64,000 bases of DNA, taken from NCBI RefSeq assembly GCF_020080835.1, contig NC_058162.1:27490758-27554757 (forward strand), read 5' to 3'. Position numbers and translations under genes: made by a program. Source of the stretch: Cotesia glomerata (taxonomy: Eukaryota > Arthropoda > Insecta > Hymenoptera > Braconidae). Under the pieces are notes generated by a model. It was not told the origin of the DNA. It was given only the letters and a program-made list of their open reading frames with translations, and did no database searches. Below are positions 11,503 to 23,398 of the stretch, in pieces. Position 1 is the stretch's first letter; every line of letters begins with the position of its first letter.

Positions 11503-12201
11503 TTAAGCGACATTTTTGATTTTTTTATTTTGCTTAATTTATTAAATTATAACTAAAAAATATTTTTAAAAAATTGCACTTATAGTTTTTGAAATTTTTA
11601 AAAATTTTTTTGTAATTAAAAAAAATCATAAAGTTTTTTAGATGTCGACTAACTTTATTTTCATTATTTTAAATATTTTTTGTGATTATTTATAGACGGT
11701 GAGGGTCCGGAATTGCCTACCAAAGCAAATGAGGAATTTCGACCATTTATTAGACGATTACCGGAATTTAAATTCTGGTACTCAGTTACAAAATCAACGA
11801 TAATAGCATTATTTTGCACCATGTTTGAGCTCTTCAACATTCCTGTCTTCTGGCCAATTTTAGTCATGTATTTCATAACATTATTCTGTATTACAATGAA
11901 ACGACAAATTAAGGTATTTAAAAAAAAAAAAAATAAACTAAGTTATTCATCCATAAATAAATTAATTACATTCAAAATTTATTTTTATAATTATATTTAT
12001 TGAAAACAGCTGAATCGTTTTTATAATGATGATAACAAGTATTGTTCTTTATGGTTGAATAACTAAGTAAAATATTGTTCACAGAATAATGAATATTTAT
12101 TTATTTTACAGCATATGATTAAGTATCGCTACTTGCCATTCACTCACGGCAAACCAAAGTACCAAAACCATGATGGCAATATGAGGGTACCAGCTAAATA
12201 A
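10828..12201 (+). CDS. RER1: RER1, ER/Golgi retrieval receptor, 5 exons
   Basis: Exons 10828-10902, 10967-11071, 11143-11239, 11696-11913 and 12112-12201 give 194 residues, against 196 for the human protein. The sequence is highly conserved: IYQGYLDLWTPHTISRW at the first junction, then GIYHLNLFIGFLTPKSDPA, LPTKANEEFRPFIRRLPEFK, FWPILVMYFITLFCITMKRQ and the C-terminal IKYRYLPFTHGKPKY. Four hydrophobic segments can be seen, in two pairs, as in RER1. The family protein cycles between cis-Golgi and ER in COPI vesicles and retrieves ER membrane proteins through polar residues in their transmembrane segments. Two adjacent ATGs exist at 10828 and 10831; the first was used. Intron 3 (11240-11695) contains two A-type repeat copies separated by a TAA microsatellite. 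Confidence 0.96.
11280..11470. repeat. MITE-like element, subfamily A, in an RER1 intron
   Basis: Left end ACTAAAGTTAGCCGACGTTT, right end AATTGTCGGCTAATTTAATT; core TTGCACTTACAGTTTTTC. Confidence 0.8.
11466..11502. repeat. (TAA)n microsatellite between two MITE copies
   Basis: About twelve TAA units. Confidence 0.9.
11500..11664. repeat. MITE-like element, subfamily A, in an RER1 intron
   Basis: Left end AAATTAAGCGACATTTTTGA, right end AGATGTCGACTAACTTTATT; core TTGCACTTATAGTTTTTG. Confidence 0.75.
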
Positions 12202-13137
12202 GTTTAATTATTAGGCTTTTTTTTTTGTTTTAAAAAATAATAATATAATTGTTAATTAAAAGTGCGTAATAATAGATTTGTAATTTGTAATTTGTAATTT
12301 AAACAATTAAACATGTGAAAGAAAAATTTATAATGGTGAATCAAGCTTGGAAAATTTCTAAGCATTTAATGACTTTTAATTAAACTATGATTTATATTAA
12401 TAAGTATATATGAAATTATTTAAGTGCGAGAGTAATCAATTTTAGGTAAATAAAACGAACGTATAAAAAATAAATAATTGTAATTAATATAATTAATAAT
12501 ACTTCTGGTACGCATGTATAAATTAAATAATATTGTCTTGTCTATTGCGTTTGTAACATAAAACTTGTACAAAGAACCATTAAAAGTCTTGCACATCATC
12601 TTTCAAACTAACTAATAATACATATATTTATAATATATTATTAATTATAGTAAAATAAAATAATTAATAATTAAACAATACAAAAAAATATAATGAATAA
12701 TTTATTGACAATTTTTTCATTTAAAAGATTCAAGTTTTTATTATTTACCATTTTATAACACTTATTTTTCGATGATAATTAATAATAAATATACATTAAT
12801 ATATCTCGGTAAATTTATTATTATATATTTTATAATTTTTCTTTTTATTCAAGTTGTCAGGTACAATGATAGAGCCCATTGCCCGTTAAAATTTTTCTTA
12901 CTTTAAATATATTATATTAATTAAATTTATTGTTTTAATGACAGCGAGTGATTAATAATAATATATGTAATATGAAAATACGGAAGACAATTTTTCGACA
13001 ATACAACGAGCGAGCGAACGAAAAAATAGTTTAAATTTATATTTGATAAAATGTTTTTTTTTTAGCCATCAAAAATTTAATTATTAATGATCCTTGATGT
13101 ATTAAGTATAATAATAATAATAATAAGTGGTGATTGA
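12202..13137. other. Convergent 3' intergenic region (RER1 / DH44 receptor)
   Basis: AT-rich 3' UTR-like sequence with several AATAAA-type signals. There is a short CGAGCGAGCGAACGAA run at 13007-13022 and a TAA repeat near 13111-13125. No coding exon is visible. Confidence 0.55.
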
Positions 13138-16100
13138 TTACTCGTTGAGGTCCTCGGAGATGGTTGCTCGTGATCGATCGAGAAATGTCGTTGTTGAATT
13201 CATTCCAACGACAGTTGTGGTTGTTGTCTCACTTGCTGATGATTCTCGTTTTTTGTATCGAACTGACGGCTGACAGTAAAGCCTGAAATGGTACAATTTA
13301 TTTAATTAAACTACAAGTTGACAAACTTTTTGATTACTGTCTGTTACTTTGACAATTATTATTATTTTTATTGATTTTGCAACGGATAAAAAACAATATT
13401 AAAAAACCTTATACTATCAGTACGAGAACGTGGTGACCAATTATTGTAATACTTTCTATCCATTTCTAAATTTCTGGCAGCGCTCCATCGGGAAAAATGA
13501 TGTCTCACTGTATTTTGGACTTCGGTGTTTAGAAAACAGTAAAACAATGCCACTGATAAACCCTGAAAATTTAATAATTATAATTATATTAATTGATTTA
13601 TAAGTCTGGAGGTAAAAAAATAATCTATTTATTTTAAAAGTAATTTTCTTAATAAATAAATAAATTTAATAGTTTTATTCCTTGAAATAATTTTAATAAA
13701 ATATATTATATCAATAAAACGGAAAAATTGGGGAATAAAAGAAAAAATGTTACTTGAAAAGAAATTTATTATATTAGAAGAAGAAATATAACTGGAAAAG
13801 TTGGTTAAATTTATTAGCAATTTGTGAAAAGTAAGTTTGTAAAAAGAAAAAATGTATAATTATGGTAGTTTTAAAAAGTCTACTTAAACTTTTTTAAAGA
13901 GATTATTTCAAAGAGTTGGGCAATTTTTTTTAAAAACAAATGATTAGATTATTAATACGGGTGTCTGATAAAACACTAAGATAAAGATTATAATAGGAAA
14001 ATAAACGATGACGATAGTTTTTAAAAAAAAAAAAATACCTGAGACGACAGCAATATAGCACGGACGTAAGAAAAAATATTAGCAACTTCTCCCTCAGTTG
14101 GTCCAGCAATTACTAATACGTATGTCACCCCCAGGAGTGGGATGAGGACAAGTAGTGCTTTGCTTGCTTTTCTATACTGCTGAGTCTCGGCATTATTTGC
14201 CGAGCGTAGTTTTGTTATCAAAATCTGATTAAAAAAAAAAATATATTAAATAATAATTCAATTTAATGTTTTTAATAAATAATTGGAGTATTGGAGAAAT
14301 AAACTGACCCACATGATCACGAAGAGAAAAATAACATTTACACCCAGCACTGTAATTGCTGGGATTTGATAAAACCAATCATAATGATGATAAACCATCC
14401 ACGGACAATGTCGATACAGTGCTCCATTCTTAAAAATATATTTATTATTAATTAGTGATTAGCGATATTAGAAATAAAATTAATTAATTAAAATTAATAT
14501 ACTTGATTGATATTCTCAGTATTAACAACTGTTGATTTAGCGATACACCAAATAGCTATCACAAGGATAGGAATACCTGGAAATATTGATTTAATTAATT
14601 ACAAAGTGTAAAACAGCAAGTATATACGTACATTATAACGCTAACTAATTAACTTACCCCATCCGATGACAAGACAAAGACGCAGTTTAATATTATCACC
14701 AGTAAATGTTTTCACGACCAATAAATACAGATATAAACCTAGATAACAAAAACATATATTATTTATTATTTTATTATTATTATTATTATTATAATAAAAA
14801 AATTCATATCTAGATTTATTGACACTTACAGTAATACTCAGAGATTAATTATATTTTAATAAATTAATGTAAAGGAGTTGATGGTAATACCTTCAACAAA
14901 CATCCAGAAGAAATTCGTCAGATGAAAATAATTAAGCATCGATATAAATATTATACAGGAGGGAATATCTGACTGCATTGAAACTTGCATCACTGTTGTT
15001 AATATCCATGTTAGATCGGCAAGTATATAAGTCAACATTAAATTCGTATGAATATTGTTTCTTAAACATCTAAGCTCCCTGTAAAAAAGAAAATTAAAGG
15101 CTTAATAATAAATAATAAATAAAAAATTATAAATGAAAATTAATTTAGTAGATATTTGATAATTTTTTTAATAAATAAATTATAAAAAAAAAAAAAATAT
15201 GACATGTAGAAATTTTAAAAAATTAAAAATGCAATTTTTTAAAAATAATTTTTTTGAACAAATTTATTTGTTAAAAAAAAAAAAAAACTAAAAAATAATC
15301 AAGTGCGACTGCTAACTTTAATGTCATAAATTTTTTTTGGAAGAATTTTAGAATAATTCATGAAGACATATGAAATAATTTTTTTAAATCTAATCGCAAC
15401 TGATTATTTCAATTCTGAAATAAAAATAAAATCGGTCCAGCCGTTCACGAGAAGTTCAGATAAACGCGCGCACAGAAGAAATAAAATATATATATTTATA
15501 TATAAAGAAGATAAAATAACAGAAGAAGTAAGTAATAACGTAAATGGGGAAAAGTACATCAAGTAAAGTTCTTCCTTGAGCCTGGAGTGTACGAGACCGG
15601 TAAGGGAAAAGAAAATATCCTCTACCAGTGTACAAACTTGCACACATAACAACCCAACCTGGTTAGTGTTTACTCGGCTGGTCGCTAACTTTATCTCTTG
15701 TTTGAGAGCTGTTATGTGTTTCTACACACATTTATATCATCACACATCACACATCAGTTATCAATCGAGTGTCTAGTTTAAGTGTTTAACTGAGATAGAG
15801 CGAAGAAAAACAACCAGAGAAAATAATTATGACAGAGTAATATTTTTAGGATTAATTATCAGTTTTATATCGATTGTTTCAAGTATTTATAGAGGTGAAG
15901 CTTCCAAATTTTATCTGGATCAATGATATACATTTAAGTTAAATAAAAGTAAAGGTAAGGATTTTATTTTAATATTTAAGAAGATAATATTATGGGTATT
16001 TAAATAATTTTTTAATTAAAAATTTAATTACTTGTAGTAGAGAAAAATAGCAACAGCGACAACCAGAGTTGAGAGTGATAAACTGTAGCCGACAAAATAT

Positions 16101-18182
16101 AATGTCGTTGTTATTTCAACGCTGGACTCGGCAACTTGACGTGATCTCAACTCGTGACAGTGTGAGTAGTCGGTTCGATTATCCCAGGTACCATTGGGCC
16201 AGCACCATCGGCTAGCATTTTCTGTAACATTTTATTTTTAATTTAACGAGTCATTACACTGAAAAAAAATTAACGATGCTCGAGAAAAATTATTGATTTA
16301 GTTTTGAGGATAAGTGCTGTTCTGCATCAGACAGGAAAAAAACATCAATCAATCCTTTAATTGCAATGCTTGCTATTAATTTATAGCTTCTTTGGATCTA
16401 TACAAAAATAATTAATATTTATGGTTTAATTTAAATAGTTTTGTTAAAATAGCCTGACGCAGTTAAACGCGGTAATAACTATTATCCATTCGATTGACAA
16501 GTAATATCAAACGTATAATATATAATATAAAATAATATAGGACACATCAGGAGATATTATGGGGATAGGAAGATAAAAGGGACTACGATAAATAGGCTAC
16601 TGATGATGAAAATGAGTTGATGCATTTACTTTAATCAAACCAACGTCAAATTTTATCAACAAATCAATAATCTCACTACCGATAGATTATATTTCCGAAT
16701 GTCTCGTTTACTAATATCGCTTTCAACCGCTTTTACTGCACGGCAATATTATTATTGTTGTTGTTTTGTACAATAATATACTTTAAAAGAATTAAAAATA
16801 ATTTTATTAAAGCGCTCTCAGAGATAATAAAGTTTAAAATGAAAATTAAACTACCACTCAAACAAAATTAAAAACATTTCTTTGCTCTACATAAAATTTT
16901 TAGTTTGCTAAAGTAATGAAAAAAAGAAATTTTATTAAACCTGGATGTCAATAATAATAAAAATCGACTATTAGTTTTAATTATAGAAAAAAAGATAAAA
17001 TAAACGAGTAGAGAGTAAAACTGAATTCAGGACTGAAACAAAGTTACCTCTTGTTTTACTGTCCTTTTAAACTTGTTAACTAAACGTTCATTCTCAATTA
17101 GTTCATCTTCTCGAGACCTATACTATGTAATATTAAAAAATAACAATATAATTTAGATTATATTTTTTAAAAGCTTGATTTTTTAATTTAAAATGTCAAT
17201 CATTTATTATCGCTTGATTTTTTTCATCTTAAAAATTGTTTAAGGTATTTTTCCAAGATGCGGGATAAGAAGGTTTGTTTGTGTTATTGGGTAAAAACTA
17301 GGTTACTTAACAGAAATTAATAAAAAAATAAAAAAAGACATAAAGATGTTAATTGGATAAAATTATTACGATATTGATAAAAGGAAGGTAAGTTTAATTA
17401 ATGGTGATTACGATCATTATCCATTGTACGTAATATCGATCTGTCTGACCATTTTTACACTTTTATCACTTGTAAAACTTGTTAATACCCTTTTGTTAAT
17501 TAGTTAAAAAGATATATCATTAATAATTAATGGAGTTTAAAATGAATTTATCCTTAAAGAGTAGTTAAATACTGAATTTTATCACAATTTGTTTTATTAT
17601 TGGTATTTCTGTAATTGTACAAGATTACAGGGTGGATAATAAAAAATAAAAAAGAAAATAGCGAGTGTAAAAGTGTAAAAGTGTAAAAGCCAAAGCCGGC
17701 TTATCTCCGATTCATTTCTTCAGGCTTGATGTTTTATACCATTTTGTGAGCCATTAAAAGGCATGCAGCGATATAATTCTCCCATTCATAAATAAAAATA
17801 CTTTTATTTATGTATTATCTATAAAAGCTATGTTTTATATTATATTTATGTTGATATGCTTATATGTATGCTGAGAAATGATCCTGTACATATTTTCTTC
17901 CAGGGATAGGAGTCACACAAGACACATAACACAACTGCGCTTATATTATCATTATCACATCAAGAATGTATTTTATATAATCGCGTATGAATGTCTAAAA
18001 TGCGGGTCAGAATATTTCTTCATTTAATTATAACATTTTTCTATTGCTTTTTAATCAACATATCCAATAATTCTTTTAATTAAATATTTAAAGCTACAAT
18101 TTATGTAGAAAATAAATTAATTAAATACTAATAACACGCCCTTAACAATTAGGGACGCATTCGTAGTCAATGCACTAACATA

Positions 18183-18215
<33 letters not shown>

Positions 18216-21200
18216 CAAGACTGCAAACATCAATGTTTGGAGAGAATAACAAATGCAAGGTCGAGGTTGTTGCTATACTACCAAAAATTTATAAAGAGAT
18301 TAGAATTAATTGAAATAAATTTATCTTACAATGGTACATCCTCTATTTGCGACTACAATAATAAATTCACCTGTTACAGATTTTACTTTTATTCAAGAGT
18401 ATAAAACGTTTTATGGAGTTCTTTACTACGGTAGAAATTCAATCGAGTGTGTGTCATTCAAAGTTTCAATTTAACACTTCAAGGCACGCAATATTATTTT
18501 TCCTTTCGATGCTTTAGTTCAATATTACATTTTTTTTTTCTTTCCTTTTTAAACTCCAACTTGTTTATTCTATTGAATTTTTTTCCCCTCTGTTGAGGTT
18601 GCGCGATTAATCAATTTAAAAAAGTTTATGTTTTTATAATTCAATTAACTGTTTTATACCGGAAATAATTATTTTATTTGTCTTTTTAATAATAAGTCAA
18701 AAGTAGTAAAAATGAAACTGAATTTTAAAAGAATAATTTACATTTTATTTTCTATTAAAACTTTTGATCTTTTTTTTTTTTTACCGGAAAAATAACTCTG
18801 GGGCTATGTATATCTGTTATCCGTTTCATATTTTAATTCGTACCTTTACGTGCAAAATATTTTATTAAAAAAACAAACATATGCATATAAATTTATCTCT
18901 GTCTATGAATACAGTGATAAATATTTCATAAGATTTGTTTAAATTTAAAATTTCACATTTTTATCGTAAACATTGTAAAAAAGAAATAACTTTAAAGATT
19001 TATAAAAATAACCAAGAAATTTATAAATCGATCAAGGTAAATTTAAAATGAAATTTTTATCGTTTATTGGATACTTTAACTGACATAAAATAGAATGGAA
19101 GATAATAGAAATATTAACTTTAATAAAAATATTTTACCGTGACAATATTTTTCAAAATAATATAATTATTAATTCTATATTATCAAGTCGTATATATATA
19201 TATATTGATGTATGATAAGAAATGGTGTATTCAAGAATGATAAGGGTATATAAAAGATAAAAATAGTATATATATAGGTATATAATAAAATGTAAGTAAA
19301 GTATAAAGAGAAGCTGGAGGTCGGTTGAAGGTAAGGTGACACGAAATAGTACAATATATAACAGTAATACATATAAAATATTGTTTATATTGTTTATGTT
19401 GAAATAAACTAATTAAAACTAGTGAAGCGAGGAAGGTATATACTCTACTTATTCCTTTTCTTTTGATTTTATTTTTCAATATTGCATTACCAGCGTAATT
19501 ATATTTGTTGTTGAATATAAATATACATATTTAAAAGACTGAAGAAGTAATTTTAGCCGGGTAGAATATTGGAGATTGAATAGTAAATGAGATTATTTTT
19601 AATACAAGGAACAGAATGCATGTTGACTTTTTTAAGGTCAAACTACCAATGTGTTGTACTTACTAAGGGTGTACTTTGTAAAAATAAGCTATTTTTTTTT
19701 TTTTTTTTTTTTTTTATAATGTCCTTATTGTTTGCGCGAAATTTCTCCTCAGTATTATCTCTAAAAAACGGACCTACTAAAAGAAATTTTTCCAATAAAA
19801 GAAACGTTTCAGACCCACAAATCTATTTAAATCGAGAGATATCTTTTGATTAAATTTTTATCACACGCTTTTAGTTATATCGCTTTATTATGTATAAGTT
19901 TTCTCAATTTTATCATCTTCTTTTTTTTTTCCTCTAGCTTTTTTCATTTTCTATGCATTAAAAAAGTTTATCCTCTGATATTGTTGTGTCCAACTAAATT
20001 GAAACTTTGATTAAAAATAAACATAATTTTTTCAACTCATAAAATTATATAATTACTCTAGACAATAAAGTTTTAATTGCTTTTTACAGTATTGATACTG
20101 CTGTTGTTGTTGTTGTTGTTTAGAAAATATTTTATATAAATTTTCAATAACAAAAGTTTGAATATATTCAGAGATAACAACGAGAATAAATAAAAATTTA
20201 AATTTCCGACTGCAATAAAATTCGAATGAGTAAACCATACAAATCTATTTTATGATTCCCGCGATATAATACTCTCCTCTAGTGATTTTATTTTTTTTTT
20301 TTTTTTTGAATCAGCAAAACTGGATCAATTTTGTGAGGGTGGATTATTGGAAATAGAAAAAAAAATGTTAAAAAGATCCGTCATTCAGCGAACAAAGAGC
20401 TTCTATGATAAATTAAGGATGATTATTCATAAAAAAGTGAGCATAAAGTTCTTTATATAATAGGAACTAGATATATAATCCTAAAAGAAGATTATGTATA
20501 TTTTTAAATACTTGAAAATTTTATTAATGATTGGAGAAGTATTTTAACTTGAGCTTTTTTATTTTAGTTTGATGCGAACCGTAAACCCTCGGAGTTTTTT
20601 AAATACCATAAAATTTCGGTATTAATGAGTTTACCATAAATTTACCGTTATAATTCTGAAATAATATGGTATTTCTGTGGTTATAATGGCCAGTTTTTTT
20701 ACTATAGTTATACAGCATTTTTATCGTACTTTTGCTGCAAAGTTCAGGAATAATACGATAAAATTACCGTAAAACTCTAGAACTTTTACCGTAAAAAATC
20801 TATGTATTAATTATAATTTTACAATAATAAAATCGTATTTCTACGGTAAAAATACCGAAGATATACTGCAATTTTTCCGCGTTTATATTGATATAATTAC
20901 AGATATAATTACAGATATAATGCTTTCTACCGTAAGATGGACGGTGGTGTTTATTACTCGGTGGGTGTTATTAGGTGGCTGAATAAATAGTTACGGATAG
21001 TGTCTTAGATAGCTTAACTGATAGAGTCTTTAAGGCGTAACTAAATGATCCGGGGTTCGAATCCCGGTCTGGACTAAAAAAAATTATAATAATAATAGAG
21101 AAATTAAGTTATTAATTTCTTAAAAATTATTCGTGATGATTTATAAAATTATAAAAAAAAAAAAATTTTAAGCTATTAAATAATAGTAGTAGAGCAGCAT

Positions 21201-22523
21201 AATTTTGGTATTTTACCGGTAATAGAAGGTAGGAATCTTCTTTTCCGATTTTTGCTGCAATAGTCCCGCAAATATACAGTAAATATACGGTATATTTACG
21301 GTTTAAATGCTGTTAATATATCGTAACTTTTATATTGCATTGCCGTAAATATTCTGAATTTATTTAGTAATTTTTTCTTAATAATTCGGCAAAAAAGCTG
21401 ACTAAAATAACTCAAGTATTACGGTAAATATACAGTATTTATATCGTATAAATATAGATATTGCGGCATATCCAAAACCGTGAGGGAAGTGGCACACGCA
21501 GTTTAGTAATAATATGATACACTGCCGAAGAAAAAAGAAGAAATAAAAAGAAAAGAAAATAAAAAAGTAGCGCTAAAATGTCAATAGATATATATTAATC
21601 CTTTACTTACTACTTTTACTAGTACATTAGGATTCAGATCCCGTTTCAGCAAGGGATTTAGAGCCCCTTATCATCGAAACATCACCAACGTGATTTCTTG
21701 CGATTTTTTTTTCTTTTTTGCAAAACTTTTTTCTTCATTTTTATTGATTTGATAAAAGTACTGTTAATTATTTATAAATAAATTTAATTTATTATTTAAA
21801 AAAAAAAGTAATAGAAATAAATATGCTAATTTAAAAAATCTTATTTTAATAATTCACCTATAAAAAATTTTTTATTTCAGACAACTTTAACTGATTTAAA
21901 TAGCTCTATTTTTTATTGGAAGATTTTTATCATTTTTGAGTATTAAAAAAAATGTTTATGAAAAAGAAGAAAAGTTAAGTAGAGAGTATATTGAAAAAGA
22001 CTTTACGACCTGGTATCTTAAAGCTTGAGAAGAATCCAATTACGTTTTTCATTCTTCCATTTCTTCCGCGCGGCGGAAATAAATTATATAAAACGAATAA
22101 GAGAATAAGAGAAAGTACATTAAAGCTCAAAGTCTTTTGTGAATATTCAAGTGCTTGTTGTACGACACTCTCAAAAGAGTAATTACAATAATAATAATAA
22201 AATAACTTACGTGAACTGTCGTATAAAATTCCATGAAGTTGATCAAAGCAGGGTAACTTAACATTGGTGCCCGCAGGAGTTGACGGCCAACACAACAACG
22301 AGTCCCAGTCAACCGGACAAACGTTAGCTTCATGTGTTGTTGTTGTCGTCGTCTTTTGACTGACACTGTCCTGATGTTTGGCCGTCAAGCACTCAATCTC
22401 CTTGATAAGTAACGAGTCATTGAGCTCATTAATGTGATTGAGGATGTTGAGCACATAATTCCCCCCGTGGGTACCATCATCAAGTGCTGTCGATGTACCG
22501 TTTGTCATCAAAGCCTCTGCCAT
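13138..22523 (-). CDS. Dh44-R: Class B GPCR, DH44/CRF-like diuretic hormone receptor, 9 coding exons
   Basis: Exons on the minus strand are 22523-22211, 16221-16032, 15078-14891, 14738-14658, 14576-14503, 14428-14309, 14224-14039, 13562-13408 and 13282-13138, giving 483 residues. The extracellular domain has the six cysteines of secretin-family receptors (in IECLTA, NVCPVD, LLCWP, KLPCF, RWCWPNGTW, SHCHEL) with potential N-glycosylation sites such as NAS, NGT and NRT. Seven hydrophobic segments follow, with LRNNIHTNLMLTYILADLTW (TM2), YFHLTNFFWMFVEGLYLYLL (TM3) and VALFYCFLNTEVQNTVR (TM7 to helix 8), which match insect DH44 and CRF receptors best. The C-tail is rich in Ser/Thr. Such receptors couple DH44 to cAMP in Malpighian tubules and the brain. 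No clear N-terminal signal peptide is visible, so a further 5' exon or a different start is possible. DH31 or PDF receptor identity seems less likely. The first intron is about 6 kb; the others are mostly short. Confidence 0.9.
15132..15328. repeat. MITE-like element, subfamily B, in a DH44 receptor intron
   Basis: Left end ATTAATTTAGTAGATATTTG, right end GCGACTGCTAACTTTAATGT; interior TGACATGTAG. Confidence 0.7.
18181..18215. repeat. (ACT)n microsatellite
   Basis: Eleven or so ACT units in the receptor intron. Confidence 0.9.
20586..21486. mobile_element. Composite non-autonomous element with many ACGGTA/TACCGT motifs
   Basis: The left edge reads CCCTCGGAGTTTT and the right edge, on the opposite strand, CCCTCACGGTTTT, an imperfect terminal inverted repeat. 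Between them short motifs such as TACCGTAA, TTACGGT and ATTTACCGT recur in both orientations on both flanks of a tRNA-like block. There is no open reading frame. I read it as a degenerate non-autonomous DNA element carrying an inserted or captured tRNA-derived segment; class is uncertain and no clear target duplication was found. Confidence 0.5.
20998..21076 (+). pseudogene. tRNA-derived segment (tRNA pseudogene or SINE head)
   Basis: A box-like sequence TAGCTTAACTGATAGAG is followed 25-30 bases later by B box GGTTCGAATCC. The T arm CCGGGGTTCGAATCCCGG folds. The acceptor ends TAGT and ACTA pair but the next positions do not, and the anticodon loop (GGCGTAA) lacks the usual U33. An A-rich tract follows directly, as in tRNA-derived SINEs. 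A functional tRNA gene is unlikely. Confidence 0.6.
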
Positions 22524-23070
22524 TACACTTGAGATTATTACTCGTTACTTTTTCCACTGCCCTGAAGTCTATTAATATAAATAAATAAATATTTATTATA
22601 CAATTTAATATTAATTATTGTTATTTTAGGAAGCTAACTAGAGAGGAGTTTGAACAAATGGAGCAAACGGAATGTTAATAGCCTGGTTGGCGCTTGCCAA
22701 TAGACTGGCTCGCTTATGTTTCCGCTGGTGCTTTTATTTTCCTTTCCTCCTAGAGCACTTGCGCCGTTTCAATATCATCAAATCCTTTGTATAACAACAT
22801 ATCCTGGTAATGTGTACATAAATTCACTTCAAACTATCCGTCCGATCATCCTGATTAATAAATAAAAAATAAAATAGCAATTAGACATATCCATTAATAT
22901 AATATAAATTTTAAAATATTAAAAATAAAAAATGACTTTAAAGTTAGCAAATACTTGATCATTTTTTATTTTTTAACAAACAAATTTGTACAGAAAAATT
23001 ATTTTAAAAAAATTGCATTTTTCTTTTTTAAGTTTTTAAGTTTTTACAAGTCAATTTTTTGCTATAATTT

Positions 23071-23217
23071 AATGAAAATAAAGTTAGCCGACGTTTTTAA
23101 TTTTTTGATTATAATTTTTAAAGTTTTTTACAAGTGAAAATTTTTTTTTTTTAATCATTTTTTCAATAAAAAAAAAAATTCTACAAATTTTTAAGTGTCG
23201 GCTAACTTAATTTTCAT
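23071..23217. repeat. MITE-like element, subfamily A, nested
   Basis: Left end AAATAAAGTTAGCCGACGTT, right end AAGTGTCGGCTAACTTAATT. Shorter than usual because part of the interior is missing. Confidence 0.75.
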
Positions 23218-23398
23218 AAGTTAGCCGACATCTAATAATTTTTATTAAAGAATTATTACAAAAAAATGAAAAAAAAATTTTTTCTCATTTGTTAAAAACT
23301 TCAAAAACTATAAGGGCAATTTTTTAAAAATATTTTTTATAATTTAATAAATTAAGCAAAATAAAAAAATAAAAAATGTCGGCTAACTTTATTATTAT
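23216..23398. repeat. MITE-like element, subfamily A, nested and adjacent
   Basis: Left end AAGTTAGCCGACATCTAATA, right end AATGTCGGCTAACTTTATTA. Its interior is in the opposite sense to the preceding copy (ACTATAAGGGCAATTTTTT). Confidence 0.75.

Larger units (their letters stand above)
16222..22210. other. Large first intron of the DH44-type receptor
   Basis: About 6 kb without a supported exon on either strand. Contents recognised: a TAC/ACT microsatellite near 18181-18215, a poly-T tract near 19690-19716, a composite ACGGTA-rich element at 20586-21486 with a tRNA-like segment inside, and otherwise AT-rich sequence. Confidence 0.7.

Noticed and set aside
15404..15776. Overlapping short frames on both strands near 15.4-15.8 kb
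   Set aside because: They lie in a DH44 receptor intron, overlap each other and resemble no family.
19587..19853. 88-codon plus-strand frame with a poly-Phe stretch
   Set aside because: Created by a poly-T tract; no conserved motif or splice context.
21991..22182. 63-codon plus-strand frame opposite the first DH44 receptor intron edge
   Set aside because: No family features; antisense to a well-supported gene.
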